In this document: one piece after another, positions 56,149 to 64,000 of the stretch
How positions within the stretch are numbered: the stretch's first letter is position 1
Layout: every line of letters starts with the position of its first letter
From: Solirubrobacterales bacterium
Lineage (GTDB): Bacteria; Actinomycetota; Thermoleophilia; Solirubrobacterales; Solirubrobacteraceae
DNA length: 64,000 nt
Direction of reading: 5' to 3'
NCBI GenBank assembly: GCA_026392255.1
Contig: JAPLCJ010000017.1
Coordinates: forward strand, 169,873 to 233,872
Notes under the pieces: generated by a model
Told to the model about the DNA's origin: nothing
Database searches by the model: none
What the model saw: the letters and a program-made list of their open reading frames with translations, nothing else
Made by a program: the position numbers and the translations under genes

Positions 56149-56937
56149 TTGATTCTGGTTGAAGGAGGAGACAGCACTGTCCAAGGGTCCACCGTGGGTG
56201 ACGGTTTTGCAGCGGCATGGGCGTCCGTAGATGGTGTCGAGGGATGGATGACCGAAGGCCAGGCGCGTCTTCTTTGGGACGCCGCCTCGCGCGTCACACC
56301 AGGTGGCAAGATCGCCGAGATTGGCTCGTACCGCGGCCGGTCAGCAATTGTCATTGCCAAGGCAGCCCCTGCAGCTGGAGAGGTTGCTGCCATTGATCCT
56401 CACGCCGGAAATGATCGAGGCCCACAGCAGATTGATGGAACCGCTGGTGAGGGCGAGGGTGACCACGACCTCTTCCACGCAAACCTTAAGGCTGCTGGTG
56501 TAGACGACAGGATTCGCCACGTTCGGCTGCCGTCACAGGGTGCGCACGAGGCAATTGAAGGCGGCTTGGACATGCTCTACATAGACGGAGCTCATCGCTA
56601 CGGGCCTGCTGCCGCCGACATTCGCGATTGGGGCGCCCGGGTCAATGCCAGCGGGACCATGTGTATCCATGACTCCTTTGCCTCCGTTGGTGTGACTCTC
56701 GCGCAGATCCGCCTGCTCTTCTTTAGCCCGGACTGGCAGTACGTGGGCCGTTCTCGCTCGCTTGCTGAATATTGCCGGACTCCGATGTCTGGATCTGCGA
56801 AGCGCAGCAACGTGTTCAAGCAGCTTCGGGAGTTGGGCTGGTTCGCGCGCAATGTCACCATCAAAGTCTTGCTCGTAATGAAGCTTCGGCCTGTCGCCAA
56901 GTTGCTTGACGACGGCCGCGGCGAGTGGCCTTACTGA
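56149..56937 (+). CDS. class I SAM-dependent methyltransferase (Methyltransf_24-like)
   Basis: A 262-residue methyltransferase with GKIAEIGSYRGRSAIVIAKA (about 52), AAIDPHAGND (about 80) and DMLYIDGAHRYGPAAADIRDWGARV (about 140-164), the pattern of cephalosporin hydroxylase-like / Methyltransf_24 proteins found in glycan loci. The start is uncertain between TTG 56149 and GTG 56194; a good SD (AAGGAGGA, 56162-56169) lies between them and fits neither perfectly. It is divergent from the GT39-like gene. Confidence 0.8.
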   Translation: MILVEGGDSTVQGSTVGDGFAAAWASVDGVEGWMTEGQARLLWDAASRVTPGGKIAEIGSYRGRSAIVIAKAAPAAGEVAAIDPHAGNDRGPQQIDGTAGEGEGDHDLFHANLKAAGVDDRIRHVRLPSQGAHEAIEGGLDMLYIDGAHRYGPAAADIRDWGARVNASGTMCIHDSFASVGVTLAQIRLLFFSPDWQYVGRSRSLAEYCRTPMSGSAKRSNVFKQLRELGWFARNVTIKVLLVMKLRPVAKLLDDGRGEWPY

Positions 56938-57009
56938 CCTACCGACAAGGGACTCCCGAAAGCGCCATACGCGGGCCTTTTTACCTTCTCTTTGCATCTT
57001 TTGAGCCGC

Positions 57010-57041
57010 TTGACACGGAGTCAGCTTAAAAGGTCTAGGCT
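57010..57041 (+). promoter_or_regulatory. promoter for the small membrane protein
   Basis: TTGACA (57010-57015) matches the -35 consensus and TAGGCT (57036-57041) the actinomycete -10 form TAnnnT; the spacer is 20 nt, longer than ideal (TCTAGG at 57034 would give 18). Transcription should start about 57048-57050, right at the ATG, so the mRNA is probably leaderless. Confidence 0.55.
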
Positions 57042-57049
57042 GCCGATTT

Positions 57050-57373
57050 ATGAACGAACATCAGAATGAACAGGCTCCGGAGAAGGCAGCACCCGTCAAC
57101 GCGGATGTAGCTATCAACGAGGCTAATAACGACATCGTCGACTCTGAGGGAGCAGTGGCGCCACTCGGTCGTCCACCACTCGCAAAGATCTTCTACGGCG
57201 TCCTTGCCGTAATCGCCACCGCAATGCTTTGGGTTGGTGCGGGCGGCGTAAAGCAGCAGGCATGTATCGCGCAGGCAACTGCGAAGTACCCTGATTCTCA
57301 GGGCCAGTATGGGAAGTTGAACTCGGACCTTCGTAAGAAGGCTGCGATCAACTGCTCGGCCACACCTTTCTAA
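57050..57373 (+). CDS. small single-pass membrane protein, probably leaderless
   Basis: A 107-residue protein with no family I recognise. Residues 1-42 are acidic and Asn/Ala-rich, a membrane helix follows (IFYGVLAVIATAMLWVGAGG, about 46-65), and the extracytoplasmic C-terminus has two Cys (QQACIAQ and INCSATPF) that could form a disulphide. No Shine-Dalgarno precedes the ATG, while a near-consensus promoter ends a few bases before it. It is monocistronic, with its own strong terminator, inside a locus of long glycan operons. Function unknown. Confidence 0.7.
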   Translation: MNEHQNEQAPEKAAPVNADVAINEANNDIVDSEGAVAPLGRPPLAKIFYGVLAVIATAMLWVGAGGVKQQACIAQATAKYPDSQGQYGKLNSDLRKKAAINCSATPF

Positions 57374-57400
57374 GCTAGTCCAGCAAGCTTTGAGCTTTGA

Positions 57401-57433
57401 TGAAGGGCGGGCCTGTCAAAGGCCCGCCCTTCA
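57401..57433. terminator. bidirectional intrinsic terminator
   Basis: TGAAGGGCGGGCC and GGCCCGCCCTTCA form a perfect 13-bp stem with a 7-nt loop. It ends the small membrane-protein gene and, read from the other side, the glycosyltransferase whose stop is at 57446. The A/T tract is short but placed on both arms. Confidence 0.85.
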
Positions 57434-57445
57434 TTCGTACTAGAG

Positions 57446-58468
57446 CTAAATACCCACTCCGCGAAGCTTCTCGCGGAACGGAGCCAGCAGTTTCTCCTCG
57501 TTCTGACTTAGCGCCCAGGCCCGCAGGTCTCGATCACCAACGTGGTTAGCTTCGCCAGCACTCCGCAGGGCTGCCGTCCATTCAGTCGGTGTTGAGCAAA
57601 CGGTCACAGCCTCGGACTGGGTCAGTGGGCCCTTCAGGGGCGGCACGAGCGTTCTGCGCCCGACCTTGGCGGCCTTGAGGATCCGCTGGGGTAGCCCGGT
57701 GTCGTTGAACTCGTCCTCCCGGAACGGGAGTAGGCAGACATCCGCGAGGCTGATTACACGGGCGGCTGCTTCATCAGGGAGTGACCCAAGACAGACCACG
57801 TTCGCCGCGGCGAGCACGTCCTTGAGGTCCTTGTCATCCGGGGTCTCATCCGCGTGGACTTCACCGATCAAGAGGAGTGTCAGCTCGGGTAGGTCAGTCA
57901 CAAGGCGGTTCAGCAGCGCCCAGTCGGTCCTGCGACCAAGGTGGCCCATTGAGGCTGCAACAATTGCTCTAGTCGGATCAGGCGCTGGGAACGCATCGTG
58001 CGGTGGAGGCAGGACATCGCAGTCGCGGCCGGCTTCGCGCTCTAGGTCTGCCAGGGCACCTGACACAGCAAAGCGCCAGTCAGCCCGGGCCGATGCAGCG
58101 GCGTGCATGGCTCCAACCCGTGCCCTTGTCCGCGCGTCGGCGTCTGGCGCGCAGTCGTAGCGATCCCAAATTCCGTACCAGAGCTCTGCGCCCGGATTGC
58201 GGTCAAGTAGTGCCTTCGCCAACGGCCACTGGACAGGGTGCATCAGAACGACTACCCCTAGATCGCCGTTTATCTTGACGCGCCGGGCCTGCCGTGCGGC
58301 CTCGGCAGCAGCCAGTGGCTTGGGTAGCCGCATCAGGGCGCCGGCCGGCATGCGACCGGGCTCAAGCACCTCGACCCCTGAATCGGCGGTCAGCGGTCGA
58401 ACGAAGTCCTGGAGGATGAAGCTGTCTAATGGACGGGGAAGCAGGAAGAGTGCGATCCGAGGGTTCAT
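57446..58468 (-). CDS. GT-B glycosyltransferase (family 4/1-like)
   Basis: A 340-residue protein beginning MNPRIALFLLPRPLDSF. The fold looks GT-B: an N-terminal domain with VVLMHPVQWPLA (about 75), a linker, then MGHLGRRTDWALLNRLV (about 175) and the late DVCLLPFREDEFNDTGLPQRILKAAKVG donor-site region (about 258-285). The classical E-x7-E is not clear, so activity is inferred. ATG 58468 was chosen over the longer frame to 58552, which would overlap the divergent flippase gene. Confidence 0.78.
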   Translation of the reverse strand: MNPRIALFLLPRPLDSFILQDFVRPLTADSGVEVLEPGRMPAGALMRLPKPLAAAEAARQARRVKINGDLGVVVLMHPVQWPLAKALLDRNPGAELWYGIWDRYDCAPDADARTRARVGAMHAAASARADWRFAVSGALADLEREAGRDCDVLPPPHDAFPAPDPTRAIVAASMGHLGRRTDWALLNRLVTDLPELTLLLIGEVHADETPDDKDLKDVLAAANVVCLGSLPDEAAARVISLADVCLLPFREDEFNDTGLPQRILKAAKVGRRTLVPPLKGPLTQSEAVTVCSTPTEWTAALRSAGEANHVGDRDLRAWALSQNEEKLLAPFREKLRGVGI

Positions 58469-58514
58469 GCCCCGGGACGGTAGCCGCCCGCTCCCCCGGG
58501 TAGCTTCCTTGGGG

Positions 58515-59999
58515 ATGGCAGCACAGGGATATCTGAGACGACTCCTGCGCACAGGGTTTGCCTATCAGGTCTCTGACCTTGTCTCTAAGCCTTTAGCGAT
58601 ATTCCTACTGCCGGTCTATACGCGGCACCTGACACGCTCTGATTACGGGACCGCAGAGCTGATTGGCGCCGGGGTTGTCTTCATGAGTATCGTCGTGCGA
58701 CTTGGCATCGGAGAGGCCTTCGTCCGCTACCACTACGAGCAACGTGACACTGCCGGCAGGGACGCCCTTGCCCGGCGGTCAGTCTTGACGCTCTTCGCTG
58801 TATCGACGGCCGTCTGCCTAGTTCTGCTCAGCTCCGCGGAGCCGATCAGCCGCTTAGTCCTTGGGAGCTCAGACCCCACGATCATCCGTATCGCAACACT
58901 CGGGTTGTGGTCATTTTCCAACCTTGAGCTGGCACAGGCCCTGCTGCGAGTGGAGGAGCGGTCGGTTCAGTACGCGATCTGTTCAATTGCCAATGTGCTG
59001 ATGACAGTCGGCTTGACTGTCTGGCTCGTCGTGATGCAGGGCAAGGGAGCCAACGGCCTGTTGCTGGGTAACTACGCAGCCTCGACAGTGGTTCTGCTCG
59101 CGCTTTGGTTCTGGGAGCGCGAACGGCTCAGGGCCCAGCCAGGTGAGGCAAGCGGACTGAGGACACTGCTGCGGTTCGGCCTACCAACCGTCCCTGCGGA
59201 CGCGAGCGTCTTCGCACTCAACCTGATCGACCGGGCTTGGCTGTTCCACGGACGAGGTGGTGCTGCCTCAGCCGGCCTCTACTCACTGGCAGTGAAACTG
59301 TCAGCCGGGATGATCGCGCTCGCGCGTGGCTTTCAATACGCATGGCCGCCACTCGCTTACTCGATCAAAGACGACCGGGTTGCGGCACGCCTTTACGCGG
59401 CAGTGACGACTTGGTACGCGGTTGTGACCGGGATGGCTGTCGCATCGCTTGTCCTTGGCGGCCGTTGGGTGGTCCGGCTACTTGCCGCTCCTGAGTTCTA
59501 TCCCGCCTACAAAGCATTGCCTTGGGTTGCGCTGGGCTGGGCCCTCTACGGATTGGTTCATCTGATGATCACAGTCGGTGGGCGAGCCAAGGTCACAACG
59601 CGCAACTTCCCGGCTGCCATCGCGGGCCTTGTGGCAAACGTGGCTCTGCTGGCGATCTTCGTTCCTTCAATGGGTATCGCGGGCGCAGGGATTGCTCTTG
59701 CCGGCTCCTATGTGGTGATGCTCGCATCGCTTCGGTTAATGACACGCAAGCTGTTTGAGGTTGGATTCCAGTGGTCACGGCTGGCATGGCTGACTGCCGT
59801 GGCTGGTGGGATTTCCGTGACGGGAAACATGCTGCTCCCAACAGCGGGGTTGCTTGCCTTCGCCGAGCGAGCAGCGGCCTTTGCTCTGATTCCTTGCGTT
59901 CTGCTGCTGACGGGCTTTGTGACTGCAGAGGAGCGCGAGGCGTTCTCGCGCGGGTTTGCTGCAGTCAGACTGCGGCTCGTGCCGACTCGCGCCGGTTGA
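58515..59999 (+). CDS. Wzx-like polysaccharide flippase (MOP superfamily)
   Basis: A 494-residue membrane protein with about twelve to fourteen helices. The N-terminus GFAYQVSDLVSKPLAIFLLPVYTRHL is typical of polysaccharide_synt / Wzx proteins, which move undecaprenyl-diphosphate-linked repeat units across the membrane. A basic or charged residue recurs in the helices as expected. ATG 58515 follows TTGGGG. The 3' end overlaps the convergent GT2 gene by 35 nt. Confidence 0.87.
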   Translation: MAAQGYLRRLLRTGFAYQVSDLVSKPLAIFLLPVYTRHLTRSDYGTAELIGAGVVFMSIVVRLGIGEAFVRYHYEQRDTAGRDALARRSVLTLFAVSTAVCLVLLSSAEPISRLVLGSSDPTIIRIATLGLWSFSNLELAQALLRVEERSVQYAICSIANVLMTVGLTVWLVVMQGKGANGLLLGNYAASTVVLLALWFWERERLRAQPGEASGLRTLLRFGLPTVPADASVFALNLIDRAWLFHGRGGAASAGLYSLAVKLSAGMIALARGFQYAWPPLAYSIKDDRVAARLYAAVTTWYAVVTGMAVASLVLGGRWVVRLLAAPEFYPAYKALPWVALGWALYGLVHLMITVGGRAKVTTRNFPAAIAGLVANVALLAIFVPSMGIAGAGIALAGSYVVMLASLRLMTRKLFEVGFQWSRLAWLTAVAGGISVTGNMLLPTAGLLAFAERAAAFALIPCVLLLTGFVTAEEREAFSRGFAAVRLRLVPTRAG

Positions 60000-60918
60000 A
60001 AGCTGCCGCGGCTTCACGCAGCCCTTCGCCGTCACCGGGACGCATCGCCGCGCGGGCGTGGGCGCGGTAGCGCTGGGGATCGTGGCCCGGCAGAGCTGTG
60101 GCTGCGATCGAGCGGAGTAGGTATGGAAAGGCGATCAGCGGACGCATTGCGAGCGATGTAAGGGACCCGAGGTGGGTTCTGAGGTAGCGGTCGCGACCGC
60201 GGGCAAACTCCACAATGCGACGTTCAGCCGAGTCTCCTGTGGAGAGCCCCTCGTGGTGGACTGCTTCTGCTCCCGGAACGTAGAGCGTCGGCCTGCCCCG
60301 ATCAGCTAGACGCTTACAGAGGTCGGTCTCGTCCGAGTAGACAAAGTAGGCCGGGTCCAGCCGGCCAATCGCCTCAACCGTGTCGGTCCGCAACAGCATT
60401 GCTGCTGACTGGGCCCAGTCGACTCTCCTCGTGACCCCAGCGCCGCCAGACTGCACAGTCACGAACCTATGCAGCAGCAGTGCTCCCGCAAGTGCAGTTC
60501 CCCATGAGGGGAAGCGCCACGCGGAAGGCTGCGCCTTGCCGGCTGGGTTGAGCAGACGGGCGCCTGCTGCTGCGGCCAGCGGGTCAGCGTCAAGTGCGGC
60601 GTGAAGGGCAGCGGTGGCCCCGGGCTTGAGGAAGGCGTCCTCGTTGAGCAGCAGACAGAAACGGCCATGGGCAGCGCCGATCAGCTCGCTGTCGTTCTCG
60701 GCCTTGCCTCGCCGGCGTGGCAGCGCGATAACCCGGTCGACTGCCGGGTGGCTCTGCGCGAGCTCGGCTGAGCCGTCTTGGGAGAAGTTGTCGAGAACAA
60801 GCACCTCGGTCGTAAATGGCACTGATGCTCGCTCACGCCCCACTGCGTCCAGGCACTCCTTGAGCTTGTCGCGCTGGGCTGTATTAACGATGCAGTAAGT
60901 GACTTCGATGTCGTTCAC
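59965..60918 (-). CDS. glycosyltransferase family 2 (rhamnosyltransferase-like)
   Basis: A 317-residue GT-A enzyme beginning at GTG 60918. The nucleotide-binding VLDNFSQDGSAELA (about 40), the LLNEDAFLKPGA metal-site equivalent (about 91; NED rather than DXD) and the acceptor region YFVYSDETDLCKRLADRG (about 193) are those of WbbL-type rhamnosyltransferases. C-terminal residues form a short amphipathic segment. Target unknown; probably part of the repeat-unit assembly. Confidence 0.85.
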   Translation of the reverse strand: MNDIEVTYCIVNTAQRDKLKECLDAVGRERASVPFTTEVLVLDNFSQDGSAELAQSHPAVDRVIALPRRRGKAENDSELIGAAHGRFCLLLNEDAFLKPGATAALHAALDADPLAAAAGARLLNPAGKAQPSAWRFPSWGTALAGALLLHRFVTVQSGGAGVTRRVDWAQSAAMLLRTDTVEAIGRLDPAYFVYSDETDLCKRLADRGRPTLYVPGAEAVHHEGLSTGDSAERRIVEFARGRDRYLRTHLGSLTSLAMRPLIAFPYLLRSIAATALPGHDPQRYRAHARAAMRPGDGEGLREAAAAFNRRESARAAV

Positions 60919-61025
60919 ACAGGGGATGATCGCGCACAGGTATGCGGCAGGGTGCTGACCACGGGCAGTGAGCGGGTCCGCGCGGCGGTACCGTTACTCA
61001 AACGAATGCCGGAAGTCGCCCGATC
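60919..61025. other. 107-bp divergent spacer between two glycosyltransferase genes
   Basis: This gap must hold both divergent promoters, but I see no convincing -35/-10 pair, operator palindrome or ribosome-binding site stronger than the average of the window. Confidence 0.3.
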
Positions 61026-62141
61026 GTGAAGGTCCAGCTCGTTGACCCGGCTGCTTATACGCCGCCATACGACCACGCCTTGGCACAGGCTTTGGCAGGC
61101 CGAGGACTGACTGTCGAGCTCGCTACAGCCCCGTTCTCGTATGGCGATGTGCCTGACGCGGTTGGGTATCGACGGGAGGAACGCTTCTACCGAGGCCTAC
61201 CCGGACCGGCGGGTTCAAAGCTGCTTCGGGGCGGGCGGCTGCTGCGGCATATTCCAGACATGCTGGCTTGGCGCAGATCAACCAAAGCCTTTGATGTTGT
61301 CCACGCGCAGTGGCTTGCAGTCCAAGGGCTCGACGTCCACCTGCTTCCAAGCAAGATGCCGCTGGTGATGACAGCGCATGATGTCCTTCCACGCGAGCCT
61401 CGGCCAGGGCAGCTTGCAGCGCAGGCCAAGATCTGGGGCAAGGCCGACGCGGTCGTAGTCCACACCGCGCATGGCCGCGATCGCCTCGTCAACGAGGTAG
61501 GCCTAGACCCCGAGCGCGTTGCTGTGATTCCTCACGGGCCACTGGACTACCTCGCAGGCATTGCCAACCCAATGCCACTTCCCCAAGAGCTTGTGGGGCC
61601 GGGTTCAAGAGGTGAACGGCCAGTCGTTCTGAGCTTTGGGCTGATGCGGCCGTATAAGGGCCTTGATGTCCTGCTTGATGCTTGGGGAGATGTCACGGAC
61701 GCAGAGCTTTGGATTGTCGGGCGCCCCCGGATGGATATTGAGGAGCTGCGCCGGAATGCACCGGAATCAGTCCGTTTCGTTACCCGCTTTGTAGACGATC
61801 GCGAAATCCCGGCGATCTTCTCAGCCGCTGCCCTCTGTGTCCTTCCTTATTTGGAAATCGACCAGTCAGGGGTCCTAGCTACTGCCCTAGCCTTCTCCAA
61901 GCCCCTGCTCTTGAGCGACGTCGGCGGGTTCCCAGAGGTTGCTGCGCTCGGCGCGGCACGAACAGTGCCGGCGGGCAATCCTCAGGCACTAGCCGAGGAA
62001 CTCGGATCGTTGTTGCGTGATCCAGCGGCCCTGCAAGCACTCGCAGATGCGGGACAGCGCCTCGCAACCGGCGACTGGTCTTGGGAGCGGATAGCAGAGC
62101 TTCACGAGTCCCTCTACCGGCAGGTGATCGCCCGGCGTTGA
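61026..62141 (+). CDS. glycosyltransferase family 4
   Basis: A 371-residue GT-B enzyme starting at GTG 61026 (MKVQLVDPAAYTPPYDHALAQAL). The donor-side motifs SFGLMRPYKGLDVLLDA (about 205) and PYLEIDQSGVLATALAFSKPLLLSDVGG (about 276-303) are conserved, the second replacing the usual E-x7-E with E-I-D-x-S-G, as in WbaZ/GumH-like branches. It is followed after 36 bp by a GT2 gene and belongs to the last rightward operon. Confidence 0.88.
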   Translation: MKVQLVDPAAYTPPYDHALAQALAGRGLTVELATAPFSYGDVPDAVGYRREERFYRGLPGPAGSKLLRGGRLLRHIPDMLAWRRSTKAFDVVHAQWLAVQGLDVHLLPSKMPLVMTAHDVLPREPRPGQLAAQAKIWGKADAVVVHTAHGRDRLVNEVGLDPERVAVIPHGPLDYLAGIANPMPLPQELVGPGSRGERPVVLSFGLMRPYKGLDVLLDAWGDVTDAELWIVGRPRMDIEELRRNAPESVRFVTRFVDDREIPAIFSAAALCVLPYLEIDQSGVLATALAFSKPLLLSDVGGFPEVAALGAARTVPAGNPQALAEELGSLLRDPAALQALADAGQRLATGDWSWERIAELHESLYRQVIARR

Positions 62142-62177
62142 TCGGGCGGCCGACGCTGTGATCAAACTGGGGTTCAA

Positions 62178-63317
62178 GTGAACACAACTCTCGAAATCAC
62201 ATTCTGGCTCAGCGCCGGCCTGCTCGTCTGGAGTCAGGCTGGCTATCCGTTGCTGCTTGTCGCACTTCAGCTAGTCATGCGACGGCCGGGCGCCCCAGCT
62301 CCGCTAGCCGCCAACGACGCGTTGCCCTCAGTGTCAATAGTGGTTGCGGCCTACCGTGAGGCCGGGGTGATTGCCCAGCGGATTGAGAACCTCCGGGCCC
62401 TCGATTGGCCGGGTGGCGACCTAGAGATAATCGTCGCGTGCGACGGCTCCGACGACGGCACGGTGGAGGCTGCGCGAGCCGCGGGAGCTGACAAGGTCTT
62501 GGACCTTCCACGCGGCGGCAAGGTCCGCGCTCAGGACGCCGCGGTTAGAGGTTCGACCGCTGACCTGATTGCGTTCTCTGACGCCAATTCGAAGTGGCGC
62601 CCAACTGCCCTGCGCTACCTACTCGCTCCGTTCGCTGACCCAAAGGTGGCGTATGTCTGCGGCCGGGTTCGGTTCGAGCGCGAGGACGGAACAAACCAAG
62701 AAGGCCTTTATTGGCGGTTTGAGATGTTCATTCGCGGTCTGGAGGCAAAGCTCGCATCAGTTACTGCCGGCAATGGGGCGATCTACGCCGTTCGCCGAAG
62801 TGACTATGTGGAGGTTGATCCAGTTATGGGGCACGACCTCAAGCTGCCATCAACACTCGTCAAGCTCGGCCACTTAGCCGTTGAGGCGCCCAGCGCGTCG
62901 GCAACTGAGCTGATGGTCCCCAGTCTTGAAGGCGAGTTCGCAAGGAAACGCCGGATGATGAGTCACGCCTGGCCGATCGTCGTCAAGGGCGGGCTCCTCT
63001 CACCCCGCGGCTATTCACCGCTGTACTGCTTGATGATCTTCAGCCATCGTGCGATCCGTTACGCGTCACCACTACTGCACGCTCTCGCGCTGCTGGCGAG
63101 CGCGCTACTGGCCTCCGGCTCAACATTCTGGACCGTGCTCCTGGGGGCCCAGCTGGCTGGCATCGCAGCCGCCGTCCTCGGCGGACGAGTTAAAGCCAAG
63201 CCTCTGCTCGTGATTCGTTATTACGTCCTGATGACTGCGGCAATAGCTGCGGGCGGTTGGGACTGGGCTCGGCACGGCACAGAGGCAGGCTGGGAGCCGC
63301 CGGAGGGAACGCGATGA
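62178..63317 (+). CDS. membrane glycosyltransferase family 2
   Basis: A 379-residue processive-type GT2 with an N-terminal helix (about 5-25), a cytoplasmic GT-A domain and three or four C-terminal helices (about 285-365). Motifs: VVAAYREAGVIAQRIENL (about 53), IVACDGSDDGT (about 87), IAFSDANSKW (about 130, metal site), TAGNGAIYAVRR (about 197) and KRRMMSHAW (about 256) in the position of the Q/RxxRW acceptor motif. Start is GTG 62178. Its stop forms an ATGA overlap with the sugar transferase. Confidence 0.88.
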   Translation: MNTTLEITFWLSAGLLVWSQAGYPLLLVALQLVMRRPGAPAPLAANDALPSVSIVVAAYREAGVIAQRIENLRALDWPGGDLEIIVACDGSDDGTVEAARAAGADKVLDLPRGGKVRAQDAAVRGSTADLIAFSDANSKWRPTALRYLLAPFADPKVAYVCGRVRFEREDGTNQEGLYWRFEMFIRGLEAKLASVTAGNGAIYAVRRSDYVEVDPVMGHDLKLPSTLVKLGHLAVEAPSASATELMVPSLEGEFARKRRMMSHAWPIVVKGGLLSPRGYSPLYCLMIFSHRAIRYASPLLHALALLASALLASGSTFWTVLLGAQLAGIAAAVLGGRVKAKPLLVIRYYVLMTAAIAAGGWDWARHGTEAGWEPPEGTR

Positions 63318-63925
63318 ACGCGGCCCAGAGAGGCATCAAACGCTTGATTGATCTGACCGTAGGTCTTTTTGCAGTTGTGGTCACGGCCCCTGTGCTGGCC
63401 ATTTGCGCGATCGCTATCCGCCTCGACAGCAAGGGACCGGTCCTCTATCGCCAGCCACGCGCTGGCCTTAATGGTCATGAGTTTGAGATTGTCAAGTTGC
63501 GGACCATGATTGTTGGAGCCGAACACAGTGGTGCTGGCATGGCCGTGGATCACAACGACAGCCGGATCACTCGGGTCGGGGGCTTTCTGCGGCGCTGGTC
63601 GTTAGACGAACTGCCAAATCTGGTCAACGTAGTCAAGGGCGAAATGTCCCTGGTCGGCCCACGGCCTACTTTGCTTGAACAGGTAGCCGAATATGACGAG
63701 CGGCAGCGTGGCCGCCTAAGCGTGCGACCGGGAGTGAGCGGTTGGGCTCAAGTGCAGGGCCGCGCCTCGCTCCCGTGGAGCGAACGAATTGAACTTGACC
63801 TCTGGTACATCAACCATCAATCGCTGGGGCTGGACCTCAAGATCCTGATCGCAACGGTTCGGTTGATTTTCACAGGTGAGGGCCTTTACCGCGGTGAGCG
63901 TGGCGGCTGGGACAAGTCGGCCTGA
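63314..63925 (+). CDS. polyprenyl-phosphate sugar-1-phosphate transferase (PglC/WcaJ-like)
   Basis: A 203-residue monotopic initiating transferase that places a sugar phosphate from a UDP-sugar on undecaprenyl phosphate. One N-terminal re-entrant helix (about 13-37), then LNGHEFEIVKLRTM (about 58), SRITRVGGFLRRWSLDELPNL (Asp-Glu catalytic dyad, about 86-105), GEMSLVGPRP (about 110) and the VRPGVSGWAQVQGR block (about 135). It is the short catalytic form without the four-helix CoA-binding-like N-terminus of WbaP. ATG 63314 overlaps the GT2 stop. Likely starts the glycan built by this locus. Confidence 0.92.
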   Translation: MNAAQRGIKRLIDLTVGLFAVVVTAPVLAICAIAIRLDSKGPVLYRQPRAGLNGHEFEIVKLRTMIVGAEHSGAGMAVDHNDSRITRVGGFLRRWSLDELPNLVNVVKGEMSLVGPRPTLLEQVAEYDERQRGRLSVRPGVSGWAQVQGRASLPWSERIELDLWYINHQSLGLDLKILIATVRLIFTGEGLYRGERGGWDKSA

Positions 63926-63942
63926 GCCTGGGGCGCTGCCGG

Positions 63943-64000
63943 TTAGGCGGCGGAGACAGCGCGAGGCTTGGCAGCACGCTTACGTGGAGCCCAGCACTGA
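63943..64000 (-). CDS. partial gene, basic C-terminus
   Basis: The last 58 bases contain, on the minus strand, an open frame ending at TAA (63943-63945) that codes WAPRKRAAKPRAVSAA at its C-terminus. The Lys/Arg/Ala composition is like the tail of a histone-like or nucleoid-associated protein, but only 18 residues are visible and the assignment is a guess. Confidence 0.3.
   Translation of the reverse strand, partial: QCWAPRKRAAKPRAVSAA

Noticed and set aside
38925..63925. Recent horizontal transfer or mobile origin of the glycan locus
   Set aside because: No integrase, transposase, tRNA end or flanking repeats are visible, and codon use looks like the rest of the window by eye.

Overview
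The window is a 64 kb, gene-dense, GC-rich chromosomal segment around a replication-origin gene cluster. It comes from a Gram-positive-type bacterium, most likely an actinomycete-phylum member from a deep branch such as Thermoleophilia; the class is my inference. Supporting signs are the mycobacteria-like block of Ser/Thr kinase, two FHA proteins, PP2C phosphatase, RodA/FtsW, class B PBP and PASTA kinase; an AftD-like arabinofuranosyltransferase homologue; YmdB and bifunctional-nuclease homologues; and frequent GTG starts with 1-4 nt gene overlaps. I see no insertion sequence, prophage, CRISPR array or rRNA, and only one tRNA gene (Ile-GAT).

Regions: (1) 1-8.3 kb is a mixed housekeeping area: ymdB, a membrane protein plus phosphodiesterase pair, an aminotransferase coupled to an atypical Ddl-like ATP-grasp enzyme, a bifunctional nuclease, tRNA-Ile and an AEC transporter. 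(2) 8.3-22.5 kb is the origin cluster. parB, parA, rsmG, jag, yidC, yidD, rnpA and rpmH read leftwards; dnaA, dnaN, recF, dciA, gyrB and gyrA read rightwards. A parS site lies over the rsmG start. Three tandem degenerate 9-mers fill the dnaA-dnaN gap, and DnaA has an altered base-reading loop. (3) 22.5-22.7 kb holds a curious non-coding element: an exceptionally strong Shine-Dalgarno sequence, a micro-ORF, mutually exclusive hairpins and a terminator. (4) 22.7-38.9 kb holds pheA, an anchored unknown protein, the eight-gene kinase / cell-wall operon ending in ddl, and an opposing operon DedA-uppP-purM-kinase. (5) 38.9-63.9 kb is a large envelope polysaccharide / glycoconjugate locus: a PglE-like aminotransferase, a DUF354 protein, a PglF-like 4,6-dehydratase, a LytR_C protein, an Ig-like surface protein, an acyltransferase-LamG fusion, about six glycosyltransferases, two methyltransferases, an AftD-like giant, a Wzx-like flippase and a PglC/WcaJ-like initiating sugar-phosphate transferase.

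Taken together, the right two thirds are about envelope building. Kinases with extracellular PASTA or discoidin-like sensors sit beside the enzymes making D-Ala-D-Ala, recycling undecaprenyl phosphate and polymerising peptidoglycan, and next to them lies a pathway that probably builds a 4-amino-sugar-containing glycan on the same lipid carrier. Genes are packed so tightly that four convergent pairs overlap at their 3' ends. No gene-free stretch exceeds 300 bases; the largest are 1-275 and 22476-22735, both described below.
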